A stretch of 64,000 nt of DNA from Cichorium intybus (Eukaryota; Streptophyta; Magnoliopsida; Asterales; Asteraceae): assembly GCA_023525715.1 (NCBI GenBank), contig CM042015.1, forward strand, positions 87,543,750 through 87,607,749, in the 5' to 3' direction. Below the pieces are notes generated by a model. That model saw only the letters and a list, made by a program, of their open reading frames with translations. It was not told the DNA's origin and searched no databases. The translations under genes and the position numbers were made by a program. Shown here one piece after another: positions 40,130 to 52,363 of the stretch. Numbering within the stretch: the first letter of the stretch is position 1; each line of letters opens with the position of its first letter.

Positions 40130-40446
40130 CACTAACTTTTCAAAAAAATATCGATTTTAATACCGTGTTATTTTTTTTTCAATTAAGTCATTAAGTTTTT
40201 AATTTTTTTTTTCAATTAAGTCATCATATTTTCAATTTTGTCTCAATATTAATTATTTGACCGGTCAACCCCGTTGTCTGCTGTCGTGACATGGTGATGT
40301 GTCAGTCTTTGATTATGTGATGCTAACGTGACACGTATGTGTCAAAATTGAAACAAAATTGAAAATATAATGACTTAATTGGAAAAAATTGAAAACTTAG
40401 TGACTTAATTGAAAAAAATTACACGGTGTCAAAATAGAACTTTTAT
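40130..40446. mobile_element. Foldback MITE with TTCAATTAAGTCA arms
   Basis: The left arm (ataccgtgttatttt, ttcaattaagtcattaagtt, caattaagtcatcatatttt) is the inverted complement of the right arm (aaaatataatgacttaattg, aacttagtgacttaattgaa, attacacggtgtc). The arms are about 110 bp each around a centre with 'gtcgtgacatggtgatgtgt'. No coding. Confidence 0.7.
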
Positions 40447-41414
40447 AAATTATTTTTATGTAAATTGTTTGTTCGATTATATTTATTTAGTAATATACAT
40501 TAATTTATAGTAAGTATAATAAAGACTTTGGACAAACCTATAAAAATATTATAAACTAAATATATATTTATAAAAATATAGAACTTTAGAATATAAATAT
40601 ATTAGAAAATATTTTTTATTGAAAAAAATAAAATGAAAAATTAAATTAAACTAAAAATGAATCATATAAACTTTATTTCTTATTTTAAAGTAAAGTGAAA
40701 AAATAAACGATGATGTAAATAATCTTTAGATGCTTCCGCATCTAAATTTGAAGACGATTGTTATTTTATATTTTGGGTTCATTTTTAGTTGAGAGGTTTT
40801 ATATGCTTCTATTAATTTTTTTTATATTTTTTAGTATTCATTAAATCAATATAAGTCTTAAAAATAAGGTATGAGATTAAGAAAAAGATTTAATAAATTT
40901 CACATGTCTTTATATAATAGATAAAAAAATAAATTAAAAAATTTTTAATAAGAATAAATAGAATTTTCTTAACACTCCAATGAAACGAAGTCTAGTGATT
41001 TACCACTGGGCTAGATTAGCCGATAGGTGTGTCGTAATGCATAACTTTTTGCCGCTTATTCGTTACAATGATTGTTTATCAAAACAATTTTTTTCTTTAT
41101 AATAATGTGTTAATTTTTGTTATATTAAATGACAATTTATTTAATAGTGTAACATTGTTTTCAATTTTTATATGTTAAGTCTTAATGTTTTTTTTTTCTG
41201 TAAAATACATTGAACATATTGTTTTTGTATACAAATAGTTTTATTTGACATGTTACTCCAGGTTAACCGTTTATTTTTCTATTACGACTTTTGATAAGGT
41301 AACATTGTTATCAATTTATACATATTTAGTCCATAATGTTTTTGTACACATATAGTTCTTTTATGTACATCTTTTAAATATGATTTTTATATACGTATTT
41401 CTATATTTATAAAC

Positions 41415-41415
41415 G

Positions 41416-41480
<65 letters not shown>
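41415..41480. repeat. (TA)n microsatellite
   Basis: About 65 bp of TA repeat. Confidence 0.95.
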
Positions 41481-41485
<5 letters not shown>

Positions 41486-42002
41486 GCGTATATAAAAAGC
41501 ATTTTTTTATATACGCTTTGAAATATAAGTTTTTAAATACATTTTGGAAGTATAAATATGTTTTTTTTGGAAGTACAAATACATGTATTTACTTTCAAAA
41601 ATTGTAAAACAAAATGTGTGTAAGCGTATTAACATAGGTCTAAAAATATACTCATATCCTTAAAATACGGTTCTTTATATACATGTAAAAACGTATTTAA
41701 AAACATATATTTCAACATGTATTTGAAAACATATATTTCAAATTGTATATAATGACATTTTTATATAAGTTCTTTATAAAAAACATATATAAGTGTATAA
41801 CATGCATATATAAAATACATATACATTAAAATACATATATAAAAATGTATATATAAAAACCATATTTAAAAAAACGTATACAAAATGATTATATGTGTAC
41901 AGAAACATTATAAAATAAATATGTACAAATCGATGATAATGTTAGTCTATCAAAACTCGTAATATAAAAATGACCGGCTAAGATAGAATAGCAGGTCAAA
42001 AT

Positions 42003-42004
<2 letters not shown>

Positions 42005-42084
<80 letters not shown>
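42005..42084. repeat. (AT)n microsatellite
   Basis: About 80 bp of AT repeat. Confidence 0.95.
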
Positions 42085-42088
<4 letters not shown>

Positions 42089-42204
42089 AAAAAGTTCAAT
42101 AATGTATTTTTGTAGCGTCCAATTTTTATTTTAAAGTTTTATTTAACGTTAATTATTTATTTTCGTGTTTCAACATAATTTCTATTTTAGGAAAACGATT
42201 AAAC

Positions 42205-42205
<1 letters not shown>

Positions 42206-42259
<54 letters not shown>
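42206..42259. repeat. (AAT)n microsatellite
   Basis: About 18 copies of AAT in a row. Confidence 0.95.
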
Positions 42260-42260
<1 letters not shown>

Positions 42261-42645
42261 AACTAAATTTTATGTTTTGGTGGATATGTAGTAGCTAAGT
42301 TTTATATTGATATATTATCATCTAGATTTCCATCATATGGTTGATTTTCAACCATAAGATTGAGGAAATGATCAAAAGTAATCAAACTATTCCTAGTCAT
42401 ACATGGGGACATTTTCTTGAATAGGGACATCTTTTTTAATGAGGACAATATCGACACATCTTCTATTATTAGAATCAGATTAACAACTAGGGCTTACTCC
42501 ATATTAGATAAACTTCCATTAAGTACTTTATTAGGTTTGTAAAAAGGAATTATTGCCTTTGATATGTTTGATAGGTCATCAACATTAGTCACTTATGAGG
42601 TGGAAAATGGTATATTCAAACCCAAATCTAACTTCCTACTACATC

Positions 42646-42860
42646 TTTTTTTTTTTGGAACCGACGGATAATAATTTGGAGTACTCCGGAACGTTAGAGC
42701 GGATCCGGTATCCGGGCAGGCCGCAATCGCCTCCGTTTCCTCCCCCTTGACCACCTCACCTGAGAAAATCTCCCACATAGACGTTAGCCGGAGTAGAACT
42801 CACGATCTCCACCCCGTGTGTATATAACCCGATGCCTCTTCCTACTACATCTACCACTTT
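42646..42860 (-). repeat. tRNA-derived SINE
   Basis: On the minus strand it begins near 'gaagaggcatcgggttat', has a box-B core 'gtgagttctactccggc' (42788-42804), continues 'ctatgtgggagattttctca', and ends 'ccgtcggttccaaaaaaa' with an A-tail. The region after box B matches the SINE at 16.8-17.0 kb. It is GC-rich compared with its surroundings. Confidence 0.65.
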
Positions 42861-43952
42861 CTTTTTTTTTTTTTTTTTTTATAATCATCAGTTATAACAT
42901 TAAATAACATGTGGTATAAAATGCTTATGCAGGGTTGGTTTTCCATTTTTAATATGTATTTGGATCTCCTTGTATTTGGAAATCAACATATCTAGACAAC
43001 CTAATAACATTCTCGTCACTTCCAATTGGTAGGAGTCTGAAATCTTTTTGCACATATGGAAAGCAAAGATAGTGATAGATTGGTTATTGTTTCACGTAAC
43101 CAATTTCTTGCAACATACAGTCGGCCACATGCATTTAAAACTCTTTAATGTTTACAAAATCAGTATACATTTTTTACCATCTATTTATTTTCTTCCAAGT
43201 GCTTTTGAGAATATCCTACTATGATGAATGCTTAGTGTGAAAAAGTTGTATGAACCCTCTGTGAAAAAAAATATATTGTTCGCCACTAAGCAGCACTATG
43301 CAAGTTACACTCCTAGAATTGAACGAAAACACTTACCATAGACTACTTTGACATCTGTTTCGGTACTCTTTGCTCTAGTGCTCCATATTTTCAGACACAT
43401 TGCTTGATTATGGTGTTTAATGGAAGTTTAAAAATTGATGATTGAGACTTAACTATAGTGATTTTCCTTGCGGTTGTAAAATGAGTGAAGAAAGTGAACG
43501 AGATTTTCTAAGGGGATGATTACAAATTGTAGAATGGGGATGTATGATGATAATATAGGGCATTATTATCATTTGTTATGGCGGCAAGACGTTGTGTTGC
43601 TAATAAGGAGTAAAAATATAGAAATACTCTCATGTGATAGGCAAATGAAGGAATTTAAGGAATAGACATATAGAGTAACTGGAATAAGGACCGATGGTTC
43701 AAAGAAATGAAATGTTAAGGATTGGCTATGTCAAAATTTGAAAGTTACACTCAAACTGCGAATTTGTGAAACCTACAATAACCATTTTTGTATTTACTCT
43801 TTACTAATATAGAAAATTATTTTACTTTTACTATTAATAATATATTATTAAAATATTTTAAGTAAAAATGACATTTTCTATGTTCATTTACGAATAAGAA
43901 ATATCTACCATTATACTTGTGGTCTTTATTCGTACTATATTTTATTGTAAGA

Positions 43953-44812
43953 AAATTGCAATTTTAGTCTTTGTGGTTTGCCAGTTTTTTTGGTTCCGGT
44001 TTAATGACTTTGAAAACTATGGATATGGTTATTTTGCCCTACTTTTTGTGTATTTGGTCCCTATAGAGAACCTCCGTTAAATCACATTCATTATCCACAG
44101 ACTTCTGCTTATTGGAGCTGTCTACCACATTTGGCAGGAAAGAAATAACCAGATTTTCAAGAATAAGCGAAGATTGTATCACGTTTTGGTCAAGACCATT
44201 ATTGATGATGTTCGATGTACACTATTGAGTCTTTCCGTGAAGCTCTACCCTAATCATCATAACAAAAGTAGATGGCTCAACTGGAACGGTGCGGGTGATG
44301 AGATTTTAGATGGTGGACTTGATGAATACACTGACTGACTGCGGAAGAAGACGTACTTGAGCTTGAGTCTTGATGTCTCCTAAAATGCTTACGTACTGAG
44401 GAAGGAACTAGGGACGACTCCTTCGTTAAGTAACACATAACCGACTCATACTGAAAATTCAGGTTCATATTTAATTGGTTAAAAACGTTTGGTCTCTCCC
44501 CTAATGTGGAGGGCCTTTCCTTTTCTCCTATCTTCTCTCCTTTTCCTCCTCCTTGGGGGTATTTGCCTTCCGATTTTTTTCCTTCTCCCCCCTTTTGTTC
44601 TAAGGGTGTAAGCCTCAATTGTCCTCTCCTTATCTGAAAGTTGCTTCTATTTAGCTTCTTTCTGAGCGCTTGATTGTTTTATGTTTCTTTGTCTTTTTTT
44701 GGATTGATGCCCCCCCCCCCATTTATCAAATAAAATAGTATTTTTTTCAGTTTGCCCCATTGAAAGTCATTGGAAAAGAAATCAGCAAACCATAGGGACC
44801 AAATTGCAATTA
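43953..44812. mobile_element. TTTGGTCCC-type inverted-repeat element holding a LINE piece
   Basis: The left end (attgcaattttagtctttgt, ggtttgccagtttttttggt) is the inverted complement of the right end (aaatcagcaaaccatagg, gaccaaattgcaat). The arms also share 'aatgacttt'/'aaagtcatt'. Between them are the LINE fragment at 44097-44338 and GC-richer flanking sequence. It has no transposase. The ends match the 46.47-kb element. Confidence 0.55.
44097..44338 (+). pseudogene. LINE C-terminal fragment
   Basis: The open frame reads HRLLLIGAVYHIWQERNNQI, then FKNKRRLYHVLVKTIIDDVR, and ends LNWNGAGDEILDGGLDEYTD before TGA. The IWxxRNNxIFK motif is the usual end of plant LINE reverse transcriptase polyproteins, and the LINE at 22.3 kb has the same motif (IWKARNNAIFKK). 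Only the last 80 codons remain. Confidence 0.7.
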
Positions 44813-46536
44813 TATCCTACTATATTAGACCATTAGTTCTCTAAGAACCCTAATTCCACCACCACCATCTATATTTTCTATGTCTCTTCTCTTCAAGACT
44901 GATTCATTCTCGTTATTGAAGGTCACAAAACGATCCTAGTAACTCTCCTATCCCTCACCAGAAGACTAATTTTAGATGGTATCCTCATCTAATCCCATGT
45001 ATTAAAATGAACTTTTGTATTTTTTTTTCTTTATGGTGATTACACAAAGAAAACAAGGTTGAATCGGTTTTATTAAAGTTGTAGGTTTTACAAGACAAAA
45101 TAAACTAAGGTTTAACCTTTAGCAAAAAAAAAATACATCAAAGTTCTAAACAAAAAAAGCTTAACCCTGCAACCTTGGTTGACCATGTGACGAATTGCCA
45201 TCCTCTAATTTAATCTTTCCTTAAGGACCTCCAACAGATTCTTCAAGACCAAAAGGAGATTTGCATATTTACCTCTAAGAGCTAGCGAGGTAAAGTTGTG
45301 TGAAGCACATTGTGGAGTAGTAAGAGAAGCTACTTAGCTGCTCAAACATCACACCTTTCTCTCCAGACCTTGACCTTATATCATCACACAGATACATAAC
45401 TAGTTTCGTCTATCTAAATCCTTTAATTTATCTTGTTTAATCTCACTGATTAGTTGGGAGTTGAATCAAGTCCTATTTGTCATTGTTGTTATGTTACAAA
45501 ATGGGGGGGGGGTTGTACTTGTTCTTATCTATAAATGTTTTTTGATTTTTGTGTTTAGTTGTTGATATGATAATATGGGTCACTACCCGTTAATTGACAT
45601 TGCATTGAAAAGAACCCTTGTTCATTAACGAGATAGTAATTATTGCTTAAAATTAGTTTTGGTTGTTTAGGATATGAAGATTATAATTGCTTACATACCA
45701 AGACATTAGTATCATAAGTTCTTATGAAAATGTTAATATACCCTTGTATATGCTTTTAAAAAGTCATACATACCTAGTATATCATAGCTTAAACATAATT
45801 TATTTCACTATGTCTTCGTCTTTTAGGTTCATCCATGAAGAATACAACCTACATATTGCATCCTCTTCTGCGGAGGAGATCAAGAAACATAATGAAAGAA
45901 AGTCACTTTTAATGTTGAAAATATTTGTATATCCATTGATGAATAAAATAAGGCAAAACATTTGGAAGCAATGCAGGAGGATCTTGCGACTGGAGTAAGG
46001 AATGTCACAATGCTCTATTATGATAAAGCAAATAGGAGTGATTAGAGTTGAAGAGCTCAATTGATAAAGTCATGGCAAGTTTTGAGAAGCAAAAGAAGGA
46101 ATATGAACTTGTTGTGGCAACTCATAAGTTTTTATGAAGCCATTTCAAGTTATTTTAGGGTGGTGGTAGTTTGATGTCTTATTTTGGTTTCTTTTGAAGT
46201 AATTTAATGTTTTCTTGGTCATGGATTAGTGTTGACTGTGGTTTAAAAACAGTGGTATTCTTTCATATTATGTTATTAGGATGTTAATGTATGTACTTTG
46301 TTAAGTTAATGCAATGGTAGTCTTTTGGTATGAAATTTGTTAAGTATTTGCCATGTTTAAACATTAATGTGTAAGTGTTGATATTTGTATGCATGTCACT
46401 GAAATTAAGCATAGAGCGTTTTGGGTCTGTTTGGAATGATAAAAAAAAAAATCATTTTGAGTGATAATCAAATTTGGTCCGGTGGTTTGCTGCTTTCTTT
46501 GGTTCCAATCCGATGACTTTCAAAGAAACTAACTAG

Positions 46537-46567
<31 letters not shown>

Positions 46568-47686
46568 CAATTTTACCTTTAAACGAGGGGCACGTAGAAT
46601 GGGTTAACGGATAGGATTTAACCGGGTTATCTCTAGGGACCAAAATCCACAACGAAAATAGGCTAAAATAACCGTATTCACAATTTTGAAAGCCGCTCGA
46701 CCGGAACCAAAAAAACGGCCAATCACAGGGCCAAATTTGAAAATTTCTCATTAACTATTTTTCGTTGGATAAAAAATACAGATATTGCTATTATAAGTAA
46801 AAAATAATGGATATAATGTTGTTACATGTAAAAATAAAATTATAGCATTATTTTGTGTAAAAATAAAGTATACATCAAAGAATACATAATATTACTTATT
46901 AATTTGATTATTCAGAGTATTAATATAAACACTCTCAGAATGCACATCTAAATAGTAAATAGAGAACCGTCCTTCCGAGATTATCAACCTATAATCATTC
47001 GATGCAATATATATCTTTAATTGTTAGTAAAGTAGTTAGAATGATTAATATTTAAAAGATTCCTAGAAAGACTACCACCCAAAATAAAGGGAGTGTCTAT
47101 AATTAAAGCAATCATTATAATATAAGCTTATAGATCTAGTATTCTTTTGTATAGAGGACTCTTGAAGTCTTCAACAAGAGGTTTCGTCATAACCAATTTG
47201 AGGCCTTCGTACGATTTCATTATTTATTTTAATCAACTTTGTAGGCTATAGACTAGAATGAACAAATATGAGAAGGCTGCGTTAGAGAATCATCATACTT
47301 TTTAAGACTTATCACTATATAATTACCTATTTTATAAAATAACATTTACGAAATGTCTTTAGTTTCGAAACTTAATTGAAAAACGGTCCGCGATACAAAA
47401 AAACATTTATTTGTCAACTATCCAAACACCATATTTCACAAAATAAGACCAATGCCCTAGGGCTCCATCATGAGATTAGGTGAAAGAAGTAGCTAAAATA
47501 CATGGCTTATGGTAACTTCCTAGTAAAAACATAATACAAAGTCTTCCATATTGTCCAAGCACATAGATAGTTCGGTCATATTAATTACAGTTTTTGTTTT
47601 CATAAGTACCTAAACCTTAAAATCCCCATGTCGGGATGAAATGCGACTAAAAGTCGCACAAACTATGAATCCCGCATGCCGTTGCG
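44813..47686. other. Intergenic DNA between the LINE relic and ARF6
   Basis: No supported gene. A plus-strand frame at about 45810-45998 (SFRFIHEEYNLHIASSSAEE) has no family I recognise and ends quickly. There are poly-C (44711) and poly-G (45504) runs. The last 300-400 bp before 47687 are probably ARF6 3' UTR. Confidence 0.5.
46468..46741. mobile_element. TTTGGTCC-type MITE with internal poly-A
   Basis: 'tcaaatttggtccggtggtt' and 'tttggttccaatccgatgac' on the left face 'gaaagccgctcgaccggaac' and 'aatcacagggccaaatttga' on the right. A 30-bp poly-A lies at 46534-46565. Non-coding. Same family type as 43953-44812. Confidence 0.6.
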
Positions 47687-50600
47687 TCAGTACTCTAACG
47701 AACTGACTGACGCAACGCCATTGCTTAGATTCATAGACTCTTGCCGCGTTGGAGTCCGTATTGGACCCGAGTTAAGAAGCTCGAGTCCTTGTTTCCCCAT
47801 CTGCTGCACTTCCTGCGGCGATAGTATCTTGATGCAATATACACTGCTCACAAACTCCCTGTTTGCATAATTCGTGTCGATTGCATAAATTAGTAAAAAA
47901 AATATAACATTATTTTTAACAAATTGGTAAAAGCGGGAAAACTTACGGCCAAGGGTCATCACCGAGGAGAAGAACGTCATTCTCCCGGTCAACAAATACA
48001 AGCTGCCAGCCTGATCTCAGGGGGTCCTCTAATTGGCCTTCAAGGCCAAACATTTGTGCGAGTTCACTTCGCAACTCATGGTAACTGCTAAATTTCGCTA
48101 TATCAAGTGACCTCCCAAAACATCCCGATTTATAAACCTGTTGAACGATAAAGAAAACCAAAATTAAACAAAAAAAACCCTGAACCGTAAACCCTAACTC
48201 TGGTCCCCACATGAAGAATGTAAATCACATGTCCCCATAACAAGGTGATGGTGACACCTCATTTGTTGGGGACCATAACATATTATATACACGATTATCA
48301 AAAAGATTCACCTTAACGAAGGTTCGGGTGGGCGGGTTTGTTTGGCCCGTGTTTTCTTGAGACTGTAAAAAACCCGACCCGTCGATACAACTCGAAGGTG
48401 TCAACATCGGGTTCATCGAAAAATCATTGGAAGAAGTGAACGGGTTCGATAAGCCAAGAAGATTTGAGTTCTCAATATTGACTCCAAATAATATATGACT
48501 TTGCGGGTCGTTGTTATTCGGTTCTTGATCGATCGAGCACTCTCGACCCGGAAACGGTGGTAAAGAAACTGCGGTTTGTGAAAGGTTTGCGTTTTGAGAT
48601 AGGCCCGTGTTTGGCGGGCCGAGTTGCTCGACTTGGTGAAGAAGAGATTGTGAAGCTCCGGACACGAGTAACGGGTCGACCGCGACCCGTTTCGCGGGCC
48701 AACCCGAGGAAGTCAACAAGGAAGCGGACCGGGGAATGTTAAGAAGGTGCGAATGTGAAGTTTCATCGTGAGAAAACGGGCCAAGAAGGTTTCCGTTTGA
48801 ATCCGAAAAGTTTGACTGCGAGCTTGACCCGAACTGAGCAAACGGGTTTTGGTGTTGTAGTTGTTGGGGAAGGAGGTGGGGCCCGGGAAGTGAAACGGGC
48901 TGGTTTTCGGGGATGAAAGTTGGTTGACTCATTGGACCCGGCCCGGTTGGAATGGGTTGCTGTTGTTGGAACTGTAGGAGTGATGGGTTTGACTGTTTGA
49001 CCGACTCGATGCTCCTCATTTCTTGGAGGGCGGCGGCCGCCATGGCTTGGTAGATATCGGTGGTTTGCATACCGAGCATGCCGCCGCCATCGAGCCGCGG
49101 TTGCAGCCATGGTGAAACCCCGATTCCTTGAAAATTGAGTGATTGCATTCCACGGTCATTTGGATCACCACCACGAAGCCACATTATTGGCGAGTTCATT
49201 CCTAGATCCTCTTCTTTCATTCCTACACTCAACAAACAAACAATACTACACAGTCAGACATAAATTTCTGGCATAATTCAACAAATACATTCGTTCATGC
49301 TTTAATCGGGAAAAAACGAGCCGAAGAACTAACAACCAATAACCAAACCTAACCAAAATCGTGTACAAGAAAAGCTCGTTCTTGGATTAAAAGTTACCGT
49401 TATAAGAGGGAAGTCCAGGCGGCCATGGTCGCTTGAGTCGGAGCGGGAATTGAGAAGGGTACATCGGGAATGTTGTGAGGGGTTCAATCTCCCAAAGGGA
49501 AACTCTCGGCTGTCTCTCTCCGGCCGTTGATTCATCCCAGCCCACCTTCACGGACCGCCAGTGTGAGTTAAGCCATCGATTCGGATCCAGGTCACAGATG
49601 CCCGTTATAGTGCCCATATACCTGGAACATATACGGTATTAGGAGATATAAAACCCTAATCATGGGAATATTAGTAAATAGTTGGAAGTTAATAGGGGAA
49701 AATAAGATTTCATTTTCTTTATAAGTCTTGAAAAGGGAATTTAAATATACCGACGAACACTTGATTCTTCGGTCTCAAACAACATCCGAAACCGCATGCC
49801 AACAGAAATCCGTGTATGATACACCGCTTTAACATACTTAGCCAGCGGAATCACAAATTCCGATGGACTTGCCCTGTAAAAAAACCAAGATTTAGAAAAA
49901 GTTTTAAATGAATACGATTCCGCCAATTAATTGAAAAAAAAAATACCTCGGATTATAAAAAATGGTGAAACGGCTGTTTGTTGCCGCCGCATGGGCGGCG
50001 GCAGCAAGAAGCCCGAGGTGCATACTGTCGCTGGATAAAACCGAAGATGGCATCACAGTTTGAGGTCGGTTGGCTCGCCGGATTCCTAACAGCAACTGGT
50101 TTTTCTCGTTCCTGTGATAATATTATTTAGGTATGTTATGAATCCGGCCATTAGAGGAGGGTAGAATGGTCATTTACTCACTACACAGTGCTTACCATAT
50201 GAATAAGACCGAATCACCTGCAACAAGTCTTTTTGCGCTTACAAAAACACTCCAACCCGTTGTGAGAAGATGCCTTTTCGGTTGTCCTGAAATAGTGTAA
50301 AAAAGATAGATAATTTCTATGATCGTTTTGCAAACTTCAAGGTCAAATTTGTAAAAAGTTAAGGACTTATGTTAACTCATGTATGTCCCGATTTAGTAAA
50401 AAGTTTAAAATGTTTGTGAAACGAAAGAATTTGGAAGTATACCACGGAAGATATGTCTAAATTTCCATTCATTGTCGTGTAAATCCTTTGCGATTAATTC
50501 TTGAGCGGGAGGTTGTTGCGAGAAGTCCTATGAATTTCGACAAAAAAATAGTCAAAATTAGTCAAGATTTAACCGCGATGAAACACATAAAGTTGAACGG

Positions 50601-52363
50601 ATTGGCTTACCAATGGAGGAAAAACTTTCTCAGCTGCACGGCGAGGAACCGAGAATCCACCATGAGTGCTCGTGTCACTTGCTGTCAATGTTTTACAAAA
50701 GTAATTTGTTGGTTGTTTGCTAGGGGAACCCAAATCCGCCGGAAGAAATGCCTCTTTTTGCTCTTCCTATATAAATCACAAAAAATAATAATGAATTTTA
50801 ATGGGCATCATTCGAGAAAAAATGCATTCAAAATCTCTGAAAACGGATAAATGTGAGACAACATACGGAGTTCAACGGTTGCAGGGTCATCTGAGCATAC
50901 ACCTCATCGGTCTCCACGTCTGCCTGATGAAAAAAATATACTCAGTCACGGAATAACATATGGGAAATACATTGTATGTATCACGCAGGCACGACGTGCA
51001 TGATACATACAAGTATGTAAATCATGCACATTGTGCCTGAAAGGCATATTATACAAGTATGTATATCAGGCGCATTGCGCCTAATACATACTTGTATATA
51101 CATCTACCAAGGCACAATATACGTATGTATGTGATACATACATGTATCATATGTATCACATACATTATGTCTTGCCTGATATGCATACGAGTAGGTATAA
51201 GGCACAATGTGTCTATATATACATACTTGTATGTAGCATGGACATTGTGTCTATTGTGTCTATCTGATACATACAACCATGTGCCTAATACAAGGAACAT
51301 TTACAAACTTATTCACACGAATGAAAATAACACGTCTTTAGGGGTGCTTACATGCATGGTCACATTGTGAAGTTGACAAACGAGTTGTGGCGGCAAACTC
51401 GGGTAGTTGGGAGTATGAGCATCGACTTCTTTGTTTGTTGATGCAGCAACCTACATGAACGGTTTGAAAAAATAAAATTAATATTGGTGTCTATATTTTC
51501 TTTTTCTTTTTCTTTTTTGGATTATACCAAATATTAGAACAAACCTGCTCACTGTGACCCTGTGGGAAGTATACCACACGACTTCCAACTGTAGGCAGGG
51601 AAACAAGAGGGCCCGCACAAGCATGCCAAAGTTCAGAATTTAAACATCTTTTCTCCCCTGCAAAAGAAAATCCCACTTCAATAAAATAATCGATTCCAAT
51701 ATTTTCTTTTTAAACGGCAAAAATATTTATAACTTATAAAATCACTTTAAAAACCATGGAAGTTATTAGGAGTTATTGAGGGACTTCTAATTCTAATTCA
51801 TAAATAAACACTGTGAGATGAGTTGTAACATGGATTAAATGAAAGAAATAGCAACATACTTTTTATTAATTTGTCCTACTTTCATTTTCTCCTATTAGGG
51901 CATTGTACATTTATTTTACTCAATTATAGCATATCATTTCAAAGAAGATTTTCCTAATAAGAAAAATTGAAAGTACTATGATATTCAATGTACAATGCCT
52001 TATTTAGGAACACATTAATTATACGATGCTATAATAGAAAGAAAAATGAAAGTAGGGTGCTATAATACACAAATAAATGAAAGTCCGTTGCAAAACTTGA
52101 ACTTAATTTCTGAAGATGAAGCTAAAAAAACCCAACAACACAAATAACATAAACTAACACTAATCAAGTAATCAACAAACATAATTCACAAACCCAAAGT
52201 GACATGGTGCACCAAGGTTACTAAATGTACAAAAGTGGCTAGCCACGGTGCACCAGGGTTTCATATTTCAAACAAGAAAGGTAATTGCATTTATTATGAT
52301 AAAAACCAAAAAGAACAAACCTTCAGGCAATTGTTGACCGAAACCAACAGCAGAAAGCTTCAT
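47687..52363 (-). CDS. ARF6: Auxin response factor 6
   Basis: Thirteen exons in reading order: 52363-52321, 51657-51545, 51450-51353, 50923-50867, 50766-50611, 50527-50443, 50286-50196, 50111-49947, 49873-49751, 49621-49398, 49222-48311, 48137-47947 and 47858-47687. They give 809 residues. The B3 DNA-binding domain starts near residue 124 ([20 protein letters not shown]). The ARF domain follows ([33 protein letters not shown]). Next comes a Q/S/L-rich middle region typical of activator ARFs, then the C-terminal PB1 domain with the lysine of FVKVYKSG and the acidic motif [14 protein letters not shown]. The tail [20 protein letters not shown] favours ARF6 over ARF8. ARF6 is a nuclear transcription factor that switches on auxin genes and is partnered by Aux/IAA proteins through PB1. 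It is under miR167 control. Start [15 protein letters not shown] matches the clade A ARF start. Confidence 0.93.
47998..48018 (-). promoter_or_regulatory. miR167 target site in ARF6 exon 12
   Basis: On the mRNA strand the site contains ATCAGGCTGGCAGCTTG, inside the codons for RSGWQLVF of the PB1 domain. Against miR167 as I recall it, 17 of 21 positions pair, including miRNA positions 3-13; mismatches fall at miRNA positions 1, 2, 14 and 21. This is the known location and form of the site in ARF6 and ARF8 of other plants, and pairing at positions 10-11 allows cleavage. Confidence 0.88.
50940..51300. repeat. Degenerate tandem repeat of palindromes in ARF6 intron 3
   Basis: Units built from 'gatacatacttgtatgta' and 'ggcacaatgtgcctga'-type words recur about six times with alternating orientation. 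It fills most of the 429-bp intron between exons 3 and 4. No family was recognised. Confidence 0.7.
51845..52094. mobile_element. GCAAC-type inverted-repeat element in ARF6 intron 1
   Basis: The left end (agcaacatactttttattaa, tcctactttcattttctcct) is the inverted complement of the right end (gaaagtagggtgctataata, aaataaatgaaagtccgttg). About 250 bp, no coding frame. This is the clearest full copy of the family that also lies in introns of JMJ18, AAE14 and the remorin. Confidence 0.7.

Larger units (their letters stand above)
39997..43952. other. AT-rich intergenic DNA with several repeats
   Basis: It holds a foldback MITE, three microsatellites and a SINE (listed separately). Between 41.48 and 41.9 kb many short words of the form 'aaaacatatat'/'tatatacgtttt' repeat in both orientations. 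No gene is supported. Confidence 0.55.

Noticed and set aside
40975..41040. tRNA-like words (gaagtctagtgatttaccac, tgggctagattagccg)
   Set aside because: Too short and without a matched box A and box B or a cloverleaf; perhaps a SINE scrap.
45687..45998. A 103-codon plus-strand frame
   Set aside because: No domain, AT-rich codon use and no conserved neighbours; not enough to call a gene.
48638..48680. Possible second miR167 site (GGAGCTTCA region in ARF6 exon 11)
   Set aside because: It shares only one end with the expected target and lacks central pairing; the good site is at 47998-48018.
48514..49110. Arginine- and threonine-rich frames overlapping the large ARF6 exon on both strands
   Set aside because: They are other-frame shadows of the glutamine- and serine-rich ARF6 middle region.
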